53,131 nt of DNA, taken from Sphingomonadales bacterium. Its GTDB lineage: Bacteria; Pseudomonadota; Alphaproteobacteria; Sphingomonadales; Sphingomonadaceae. Location of the stretch: assembly GCA_006226685.1 (NCBI GenBank), contig SBGG01000034.1, positions 1 through 53,131 of the forward strand, in the 5' to 3' direction. Below, piece after piece: positions 46,923 to 53,131 of the stretch. Within the stretch, counting starts at the first letter, position 1, and every line of letters begins with the position of its first letter. The position numbers and the translations under genes were made by a program. The notes under the pieces are model-generated. The model was not told the origin of the DNA. It did no database searches and saw nothing but the letters and a program-made list of their open reading frames with translations.

Positions 46923-47336
46923 TTACCCGGCCACACCACCCAGTTTCAGAATATGGCGATATTCCGCCTCCGTCACCGGTGACACGGAAAGGCGCGACTG
47001 ACGGATCATCACCATGTCAGCCAGTGCTGGATCGGCCTTCATCGCCTTCAACTTTACCGGATGCGGCACTTTCTCGACCGGAGAGACATGGACCGCGATC
47101 CAGCGCCCGGTATCATCGGTACTGTCAGGGGCCGCTTCCTCGACAATCTCCATGATGCCGACCACCTCCAGCCCGATATTGCTGTGATAGAAAAGCGCCC
47201 GATCCCCCTTCTTCATTTCCTTCATATGGCGTTGAGCCAGATGGTTGCGTACGCCATCCCACTCCGCCTTTTTCTGCGCAACCAGATCATCCCAGGAAAA
47301 GGCATCGGGTTCGGATTTCATCAGCCAGTAGTTCAT
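46923..47336 (-). CDS. EVE domain protein
   Basis: This 137-residue protein is a single EVE (PUA-like) domain: MNYWLMKSEPDAFSWDDL, then WDGVRNHLAQRHMKEMKKGD, ALFYHSNIGLEVVGIMEIV and the C-terminal RQSRLSVSPVTEAEYRHIL. The domain is proposed to bind modified bases in RNA or DNA, and in bacteria it occurs both as a stand-alone housekeeping protein and fused in defence systems. This copy is stand-alone, of typical length (about 140), and lies in a housekeeping neighbourhood, so no defence role is implied. It is divergent from the IPNS-like oxygenase. Confidence 0.92.
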   Translation of the reverse strand: MNYWLMKSEPDAFSWDDLVAQKKAEWDGVRNHLAQRHMKEMKKGDRALFYHSNIGLEVVGIMEIVEEAAPDSTDDTGRWIAVHVSPVEKVPHPVKLKAMKADPALADMVMIRQSRLSVSPVTEAEYRHILKLGGVAG

Positions 47337-47564
47337 GCACTCCCTTTCCGGCTCGGTTGCCGCCTGCCGTTCTGTCCGACCGCAGATGCACCGGAGGCAT
47401 GACGAAGATCAAGCCCCGGCAAGGGCCATCCCGACGGAACGACCGGATTATGCTTGCCCCATATTTTCCAAAAGTTCCGATATTCACCTGCCTGCTCAAG
47501 GATCCGGGTGCTTCCAGCGAAAACCGGTTCCCGCTTGCCCACCGGATGCTTTAAGCCCCCTCTC

Positions 47565-48530
47565 ATGGTTTCAACTCTTCGCGCCCCGATTCCCGTCCTG
47601 TCGATCCGGCAGCTTTCTCCTTCCGATTTCGCGCCAGCTCTCGGCCGAAGTTTTCGTGATCACGGTTTCGCGATCATCGCCGATCATGGCATCGACCGGG
47701 ACCTTCTGACCAGGGCCTGGGACCTGACCGCTCGCTTCTTCGCTCTGCCTGATGAATGCAAACAACGCTACCATATCGAAGGCGGCGCGGGGCAGCGGGG
47801 ATATACCCCGTTCGGGCGAGAAATCGCCAAGGGCGCGATTGCGCATGACCTCAAGGAATTCTGGCATATCGGACGGGAAGCCGAACCGGACGGTCCTCTC
47901 CCTTCCGGAATGCCCGCCAATATCTGGCCGGAGGAGTTGCCCGAATTCCGCTCCTGCTTTACCCGCCTGTTCGAAGAATTCGATCACCTTGGGGCAAGGC
48001 TGCTCTCTGCGGTGGCAACAGATCTGGGACTAGAACCGGACTGGTTCAGCTCTCCCACGCATCAGGGCAACAGCATATTGCGGCTGCTCCACTATCCGCC
48101 CATGAGTTGCGACATGACCGCGGAACCCGGTGCTGTGCGCGCGGGAGCACATGAGGATATCAACCTCATCACCCTGCTGCTCGGAGCCGAGGAAGCGGGC
48201 CTGCAACTGCTGGAAAAGGCGGGACACTGGGTGGACATCAACCCGCCCGAAGGCGCTCTGGTGGTCAATATCGGCGACATGTTGCAGCGCCTCACCAACC
48301 ATCTACTGCCTTCAACCACCCACAGGGTTGTCAATCCATCGCGGGAGCGTCAGGCGACCTCCCGTTACTCCATGCCCTTCTTCCTTCATCTGCGCCCCGA
48401 TTTCCCGATCGACGCATTGCCCGGATGTGTCAGCGCCGATAATCCGCGACGCGATCCGCCGATTACCGCCGATGATTATCTGAAGCAGAGACTGCGGGAG
48501 ATCGGCCTGACAGATAAAAAGGCAGGCTGA
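47565..48530 (+). CDS. 2OG-Fe(II) oxygenase of the isopenicillin N synthase family
   Basis: This 321-residue protein has the IPNS/ACC-oxidase-like fold: an N-terminal DIOX_N region (GRSFRDHGFAIIADHGI, 28-44; RGYTPFGREIAKG, 78-90) and a C-terminal 2OG-Fe(II) domain. The iron ligands are His196 and Asp198 in GAHEDINLITLLL and His253 in STTHRVVNP; the 2OG-binding Arg-x-Ser is Arg267-Tyr-Ser269. No signal peptide. Bacterial members oxidise amino acids, nucleobases or secondary metabolites, and the substrate cannot be read off here. The ATG at 47565 gives the family N-terminus, while 37 upstream codons are open but dissimilar. Confidence 0.88.
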   Translation: MVSTLRAPIPVLSIRQLSPSDFAPALGRSFRDHGFAIIADHGIDRDLLTRAWDLTARFFALPDECKQRYHIEGGAGQRGYTPFGREIAKGAIAHDLKEFWHIGREAEPDGPLPSGMPANIWPEELPEFRSCFTRLFEEFDHLGARLLSAVATDLGLEPDWFSSPTHQGNSILRLLHYPPMSCDMTAEPGAVRAGAHEDINLITLLLGAEEAGLQLLEKAGHWVDINPPEGALVVNIGDMLQRLTNHLLPSTTHRVVNPSRERQATSRYSMPFFLHLRPDFPIDALPGCVSADNPRRDPPITADDYLKQRLREIGLTDKKAG

Positions 48531-49006
48531 GCGCCACGGAGCGGAGAGAAGGCCCATCCCCGCCTTCTCCTCGCGAAAGTCGGCTGCCCCTCCGATCTCG
48601 GGCAAAACGGGTCGCTGCCCGCGCTGCTTCCTCCATACCGGCCCTCATATGGCGGTCCGATCCAGAGCTGATCACAGTCCAGAAAAGGCAAGACGGCAAT
48701 GATGATTTGCGCGTGCGTTGCAACGAGCCAGGCCTTCTCGTTCCAACGCCGCCCATTCCTGGTGCCGGAGTGCACAAAGCGCGTAAAACCGATTTACAGG
48801 TCACCGAGACCGAAACCCCAGACGACCAAAGGGCAACAGCACTCGCCCCAGAGCCACCGACATGCCCGCAGATCAACCTGCGGCCCGAGCTCTGACCGCC
48901 TGCACATCGCAATCTTGTGAGCTTCCGGTACTCACATAGCTTGAGCAGGCTCCGGGGCACGCGCAATTGCTATTTGCAGGCCCATCAGGGCTGAATGCCG
49001 ACTATC
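48531..49006. other. 476-bp gap between the IPNS-like gene and alaS
   Basis: I found no convincing gene or structured RNA here. A hairpin with AGAAGGC/GCCTTCT arms (48547-48553 and 48562-48568) lies just after the oxygenase stop but has no T-tract. A 62-codon frame from a TTG at 48707 to 48895 is Pro/Thr-rich at its end and lacks a good ribosome-binding site. The region lies between converging genes, so it needs no promoters, and its length is unexplained. Confidence 0.5.
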
Positions 49007-51658
49007 CTAGCCCTTGATGAGTCCTCGCACCGCATCAAGCGCTGCCTGCGCTGCATCGCCGTCCGGCCCACCACCCTGCGCCATGTCGGGACGACCGCCG
49101 CCGCCTTTGCCGCCAAGCTTCTCGACGCCGGCCCGAACCAGATCGACCGCACTATTCGCGCCGGTCAGGTCATCGGTCACACCGACAACGATGGATGCCT
49201 TGCCGTCACTGGTCGCAATATAGGTGAAGACGCCTGAAGAATGCTTCTTCTTCTCCTCGTCCACCAGCCCCTTCAGTGCCTTGGGATCGAGATCGGGAAT
49301 GACGCGTCCGATGAAAGGAACCGCGCCAACCATCACCGGCGCGCTATCGCCTGCCGCAGCACCACCACCACCGCCGAGCGCCAACGCCTTCTTTGCGTCG
49401 GCCAGTTCCCGTTCCAGCTTGCGGGATTGCTCCATCAACGCCGCGACACGGGCAGGCACTTCCTCCGGAGTCGTACGCAAGGTCGATGCCGTCGCCTTCA
49501 ACGCCTCCTCGCGCTCAGACAACCAGAGCCGGGCCGCCTCGCCGGTCAGCGCCTCGATACGGCGAACCCCGCTCGCGACCGCGCTCTCACTGACGATCTT
49601 GAACAGACCGATGTCGCCCAATGCGCGTACATGAGTGCCGCCGCAAAGTTCGACCGAATAGCTGCCCTTGCCCTCACGCCCCATGGAGAGCACGCGCACC
49701 TCGTCGCCATATTTCTCGCCGAACAGGGCCATCGCTCCCGCCTCGATCGCATCTTCAGGCGTCATCAGGCGGGTCAGCACCATGTCATTATCGCGAATCT
49801 GGGCATTCACATCCGCCTCGACCTGCGCGATCTGCTCGGGAGTCAGCGCATCAGGGTGCGAGAAGTCAAACCGCAGACGGTCGGCTGCAACCATACTGCC
49901 CTTTTGGGTGACATGTTTACCAAGCCGTTCGCGCAGCGCGGCGTGCAGCAAATGGGTCGCGCTGTGGTTGGCGCGAATCCGGTCCCGCCGAGCAACATCG
50001 ACGGCGAGATGCACCTTATCGCCGACCTTGATCTGCCCGGCGTCGATCACCGTTTGGTGGGTATGCAGACGCCCCAACGCCTTGCCGGTTTCGACAACCG
50101 TCGCTGACAGGCCTTCAGGCGTGGTGATCGTGCCACTGTCACCAGTCTGGCCACCACTTTCGCCATAAAAAGGCGTCTGATTGGTGAGGATCGTCACCGT
50201 CTCGCCAGTTTGCGCGCTTTCGACCCGGGCGCCATCGCGAATAATTGCGACCACCTGACCTTCACCGCTGGTCGCGCCATAGCCGGTAAACTCTGTCGCC
50301 CCCAACTCTTCCGCCAGATCAAACCAGATCTCATCCGACGCCTTTTCACCCGACCCCTTCCAGGCGGCACGGGCCGCAGCCTTCTGCTCGGCCATCGCGG
50401 CATCGAAACCAGAACGGTCGACGCCGAACCCCTGCGCCCGCAGCGCGTCCTCGGTCAGGTCATAAGGGAAACCATAGGTATCATAGAGGCGAAACGCCGT
50501 CTCGCCGGGCAAAATATCGCCCTTGCCCATGCCCGCAGTCGCTTCGTCAAGCAGCTTCAGCCCCTTATCGAGCGTCTGGCGGAAGCGGGTTTCCTCCCGC
50601 AGCAAAGTATCTTCGATCAACGGCTGGGCGCGCAGCAATTCCGGATAAGCACCGCCCATTTCCCGAACGAGAGCACCGACCAGACGGTGCATCAACGGCT
50701 CTTTGGCGCCAAGCAGATGGGCGTGACGCATAGCCCGCCGCATGATGCGGCGCAGCACATAGCCCCGCCCTTCATTGGCGGGCAGCACGCCATCGGCCAT
50801 CAGAAATCCGGAAGAACGCAGATGATCGGCAATCACCCGGTGGCTGGCCTTGTTCGCACCATCGGTCGCGCTGTGGGTCAGCGCACCGGATTCGGCGATC
50901 AGCGCCTTGAAAGTGTCGGTATCATAATTGTCATGCACCCCTTGCAGCACGGCTGCGATGCGTTCCAGCCCCATGCCGGTATCGATACTGGGCCGCGGCA
51001 AGGCGGTACGAGTGCCGTCCGCCGACTGATCGAACTGCATGAAGACGAGATTCCATATCTCGACGAAGCGGTCACCATCCTCATCGGGCGATCCCGGAGG
51101 CCCACCAAAAATATGGTCGCCATGATCGTAGAAAATTTCCGAACAGGGCCCGCAGGGGCCAGTATCGCCCATCGACCAGAAATTGTCGGAAGTGGCGATA
51201 CGAATGATCCGGTCCTCAGGCAGGCCCGCGATCTTGCGCCAATATCCGAACGCCTCATCATCGTCATGATAGACGGTCACGGTGAGCCGATCCGGAGATA
51301 TGCCCCATTCGCGCGTAATCAGCGTCCAGGCGTGATGGATCGCCTGTTCCTTGAAATAATCACCAAAGCTGAAATTACCCAGCATCTCGAAAAAAGTATG
51401 ATGCCGCGCCGTATAGCCGACATTGTCGAGATCATTATGCTTACCGCCCGCCCGCACGCATTTCTGCGACGAGGTCGCCCTGCTGTAAGGGCGGCTTTCA
51501 AGGCCGGTAAACACATTCTTGAATGGCACCATGCCCGCATTGGTGAACATCAACGTCGGATCGTTGTGCGGCACCAGCGGCGCGGACGGGACCAGTTCAT
51601 GCCCCTGAGTCACGAAATAGTCGAGAAAGGAGCGGCGGATATCGTTTGTGGATGTCAT
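49007..51658 (-). CDS. alaS: Alanyl-tRNA synthetase
   Basis: AlaRS charges tRNA-Ala and edits mischarged Ser and Gly. The 883-residue protein begins with the class II core ([20 protein letters not shown], then [20 protein letters not shown]) and the conserved [18 protein letters not shown]. The editing domain has the zinc/editing ligands HSATH (in [17 protein letters not shown]) and CGGTH (in [15 protein letters not shown]). The C-Ala domain at the end contains the glycine-rich [15 protein letters not shown]. Length is normal (about 880). It lies downstream of recA with a terminator-like hairpin between; recA-alaS adjacency is common in proteobacteria. Confidence 0.98.
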   Translation of the reverse strand: MTSTNDIRRSFLDYFVTQGHELVPSAPLVPHNDPTLMFTNAGMVPFKNVFTGLESRPYSRATSSQKCVRAGGKHNDLDNVGYTARHHTFFEMLGNFSFGDYFKEQAIHHAWTLITREWGISPDRLTVTVYHDDDEAFGYWRKIAGLPEDRIIRIATSDNFWSMGDTGPCGPCSEIFYDHGDHIFGGPPGSPDEDGDRFVEIWNLVFMQFDQSADGTRTALPRPSIDTGMGLERIAAVLQGVHDNYDTDTFKALIAESGALTHSATDGANKASHRVIADHLRSSGFLMADGVLPANEGRGYVLRRIMRRAMRHAHLLGAKEPLMHRLVGALVREMGGAYPELLRAQPLIEDTLLREETRFRQTLDKGLKLLDEATAGMGKGDILPGETAFRLYDTYGFPYDLTEDALRAQGFGVDRSGFDAAMAEQKAAARAAWKGSGEKASDEIWFDLAEELGATEFTGYGATSGEGQVVAIIRDGARVESAQTGETVTILTNQTPFYGESGGQTGDSGTITTPEGLSATVVETGKALGRLHTHQTVIDAGQIKVGDKVHLAVDVARRDRIRANHSATHLLHAALRERLGKHVTQKGSMVAADRLRFDFSHPDALTPEQIAQVEADVNAQIRDNDMVLTRLMTPEDAIEAGAMALFGEKYGDEVRVLSMGREGKGSYSVELCGGTHVRALGDIGLFKIVSESAVASGVRRIEALTGEAARLWLSEREEALKATASTLRTTPEEVPARVAALMEQSRKLERELADAKKALALGGGGGAAAGDSAPVMVGAVPFIGRVIPDLDPKALKGLVDEEKKKHSSGVFTYIATSDGKASIVVGVTDDLTGANSAVDLVRAGVEKLGGKGGGGRPDMAQGGGPDGDAAQAALDAVRGLIKG

Positions 51659-51807
51659 GACATTTGCCGCTTAAGCGAGGCCGTGCCCCCAGACAAGCGG
51701 CAATATGAGCGTTTGCAGCGGCAAAAGGAGTCCAAACGACTTCTGTTCAAACCCGCTGACTCCCCCTTTGCCTTGTCCGGAATGAAGACAAACCTCCGGA
51801 ACAAGAA

Positions 51808-51835
51808 GGAGCGCGCCCACAAAAGGCCGCGCTCC
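51808..51835 (-). terminator. Probable terminator between recA and alaS
   Basis: GGAGCGCG (51808-51815) and CGCGCTCC (51828-51835) form a GC-rich stem. On the minus strand it is followed by TTCTTGTTCC, a moderate T-tract, just past the recA stop. Confidence 0.65.
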
Positions 51836-51843
51836 GTCATTCC

Positions 51844-52920
51844 TTATTCCATATCATCTTCGGCATCGGGCCCCGTCATCATCCCCTCGGCGACCGCATC
51901 GGTCTTCCCCCGAATCGCATTTTCCAACCGCTCCATCATTTCGGGATTTTCGCGAAGGAAGGTCTTCGAATTCTCCCGTCCCTGACCGATCCGCACCGAA
52001 TCATAAGAGAACCAGGAGCCCGATTTCTCCACAATGCCCGCCTTGACACCAAGATCGAGAATCTCGCCAACCTTGGAAATGCCCTCGCCGTACATGATGT
52101 CGAATTCAACCTGTTTGAAGGGAGGGGCAACCTTATTCTTCACCACCTTCACCCGCGTCGCATTGCCGATGATATCGTCACGATCCTTGATCTGGCCGGT
52201 ACGGCGAATATCGAGACGGACCGATGCATAGAATTTGAGAGCATTACCGCCGGTCGTGGTTTCCGGGTTACCGTACATCACACCGATTTTCATGCGGACC
52301 TGGTTGATGAAAATGACAAGGCAGCGCGACCGCGAGATCGACCCGGTCAGCTTACGCAAGGCCTGGCTCATCAGGCGTGCCTGAAGGCCGACATGGCTAT
52401 CCCCCATTTCGCCCTCAATCTCCGCGCGCGGCACCAGCGCGGCGACCGAATCCACCACCAGCACATCGATCGCGTTCGACCGTACCAGCGTATCGACGAT
52501 TTCCAGCGCCTGCTCGCCGGTATCCGGCTGCGACACGATCAGTTCGTCGATATCAACGCCCAGCTTCTTCGCATAAACAGGATCCAGTGCATGTTCGGCA
52601 TCGACAAAGGCCGCCGTACCTCCGGCCTTTTGCGCCTCGGCAATTGCGTGCAGCGCAAGCGTCGTCTTGCCCGAACTTTCCGGCCCGTAAATCTCGACGA
52701 TCCGGCCACGCGGCAAACCACCGATGCCGAGCGCGATATCGAGCCCCAGCGATCCGCTGGAAATCGCTTCGATCTCGAGCTTCTCCCGGCTGCCCAGCTT
52801 CATCGCGCTACCCTTGCCGAACGCGCGATCAATCTGGGAGAGCGCTGCCTCCAATGCCTTTTGCCTGTCCATAGTCCCCGTCTTTTTGTCGGAATCGATA
52901 AGTTTGAGCATTGCGGTCAT
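51844..52920 (-). CDS. recA: Recombinase A
   Basis: RecA forms filaments on single-stranded DNA, drives strand exchange and triggers LexA self-cleavage. The 358-residue protein has Walker [10 protein letters not shown], Walker [13 protein letters not shown], loop L1 around [20 protein letters not shown] and loop L2 with [20 protein letters not shown]. The C-terminus is acidic (DAEDDME), which is normal. The ATG at 52920 follows AGGAG; 28 extra upstream codons are open but overlap the promoter and LexA site. A GTTC-N7-GTTC LexA box lies 68 bp upstream. Confidence 0.98.
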   Translation of the reverse strand: MTAMLKLIDSDKKTGTMDRQKALEAALSQIDRAFGKGSAMKLGSREKLEIEAISSGSLGLDIALGIGGLPRGRIVEIYGPESSGKTTLALHAIAEAQKAGGTAAFVDAEHALDPVYAKKLGVDIDELIVSQPDTGEQALEIVDTLVRSNAIDVLVVDSVAALVPRAEIEGEMGDSHVGLQARLMSQALRKLTGSISRSRCLVIFINQVRMKIGVMYGNPETTTGGNALKFYASVRLDIRRTGQIKDRDDIIGNATRVKVVKNKVAPPFKQVEFDIMYGEGISKVGEILDLGVKAGIVEKSGSWFSYDSVRIGQGRENSKTFLRENPEMMERLENAIRGKTDAVAEGMMTGPDAEDDME

Positions 52921-52987
52921 GGCCTTGTCTCCTGTCGAGTGCAACCTGGCATTGCCATGATGGCCATGTATCCTATTTGTTCTCATA

Positions 52988-53002
52988 GAACAAGAGGGGA
53001 AC
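52988..53002 (-). promoter_or_regulatory. LexA (SOS) box of recA
   Basis: On the minus strand the site reads GTTC-CCCTCTT-GTTC, exactly the alphaproteobacterial LexA consensus GTTC-N7-GTTC. It lies 68 bp before the recA start. A second GTTC/GAAC pair overlaps it (GTTCTATGAGAAC on the minus strand, 52979-52991). Confidence 0.9.
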
Positions 53003-53040
53003 AAACTTTACCGCCAATGATCGAACGAGCCGCGAAACCT

Positions 53041-53131
53041 AGGTCGTGTTGACAAAAGGGATTCCCAACGGGCCTGAGTTCTGATTCAAGGCTGCTCTTT
53101 GGGGAGCAGTCATGGGTCGCGGAGATTTGTC
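53041..53131 (+). mobile_element. Left end of an IS5-like insertion sequence (partial)
   Basis: About 90 bases at the right edge look like an insertion-sequence end: a CTAG target-like site at 53039-53042, a terminal sequence starting GGTCGTGTTGACAAA, and then a start codon at 53112 for a protein beginning MGRGDLS, similar to the N-terminus of IS5-type transposases. Only this edge is visible. It would sit about 40 bp upstream of the recA LexA box. The family is inferred from very little sequence. Confidence 0.55.
53112..53131 (+). CDS. Transposase, first codons only (partial)
   Basis: An ATG at 53112 preceded by GGGGAGCAG opens a frame MGRGDL at the window edge. The beginning is like that of IS5-group transposases, but six codons are too few to be sure. 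It reads away from recA. Confidence 0.5.

Noticed and set aside
46923..47336. The EVE protein as part of a defence system
   Set aside because: It is stand-alone, of housekeeping length, with no nuclease, methylase or helicase gene nearby.
48531..49006. A structured RNA (6S or SRP RNA) in the gap before alaS
   Set aside because: I could not find the conserved loops of either; only a weak hairpin is present. A covariance-model search would decide.
50210..51985. Plus-strand open frame of 591 codons over alaS
   Set aside because: Antisense to alaS; no recognisable domains.

Overview
The window looks like a chromosomal segment of an alphaproteobacterium, most probably a member of the Sphingomonadaceae. 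This rests on protein character (DUF2794 protein, HdaA-like DnaA regulator, archaeal-type short ProS, PhaR, OprO/P-type porin, DUF3333/DUF3708-type PstA/PstC), a GTTC-N7-GTTC LexA box before recA, and high-GC coding DNA. I cannot resolve the genus. Most of the window is core housekeeping. The accessory material is limited to about 25.9-28.1 kb, a toxin-antitoxin-like pair at 34.3-35.1 kb, a decayed IS630 copy at 43.8-44.3 kb and the edge of an IS5-like element at the right end.

Layout. 1-2.3 kb: glmU-glmS (UDP-GlcNAc synthesis, minus; glmS runs off the left edge). 2.4-3.1 kb: gph. 3.45-10.98 kb: a complete phosphate locus phoR-pstS-pstC-pstA-pstB-phoU-phoB, followed tail-to-tail by a phosphate-type porin. 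Both pstS and the porin carry Pho boxes built from 11-bp repeats. 12.7-14.7 kb: DUF2794 protein, serine acetyltransferase and PPK2 (minus). 14.8-18.2 kb: aspS (minus), rnd plus an I78-type lipoprotein (plus). 18.4-24.1 kb: a tightly coupled minus-strand run reading DUF2066 protein-hdaA-ppk1-ppx. 24.2-25.9 kb: purM-purN. So phosphate sensing, uptake, outer-membrane entry and polyphosphate synthesis, use and breakdown all lie within about 20 kb.

25.9-28.1 kb is AT-richer: a 2OG-Fe(II) oxygenase, an acylphosphatase gene with two compensating frameshifts, and a protein of unknown function translationally coupled to ettA. 30-34 kb: a small repeat-bearing lipoprotein, then pdhC-thioesterase-lpd (E2, a hotdog thioesterase and E3) and a universal stress protein. 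34.3-37.7 kb: a YjhX/TopAI-like protein overlapping a GNAT acetyltransferase, and rnr. 37.8-40.6 kb: an MgtC/DUF4010 membrane protein overlapping proS. 40.7-43.6 kb: phaR diverging from a PHA-synthase-like hydrolase with overlapping start codons, followed by a thiolase. 44.4-48.5 kb: tesB, a serine beta-lactamase-fold hydrolase, an unannotated 30-codon membrane ORF with its own terminator, an EVE protein and an IPNS-type oxygenase. 49-52.9 kb: recA and alaS (minus).

I found no tRNA or rRNA genes and no CRISPR array. I see no convincing wholly new multi-gene system. The best candidates for new biology are the ettA-coupled unknown protein and its AT-rich neighbours, the overlapping divergent phaR/phaC-like starts, the 30-aa ORF, and the thioesterase embedded in the pyruvate dehydrogenase operon.
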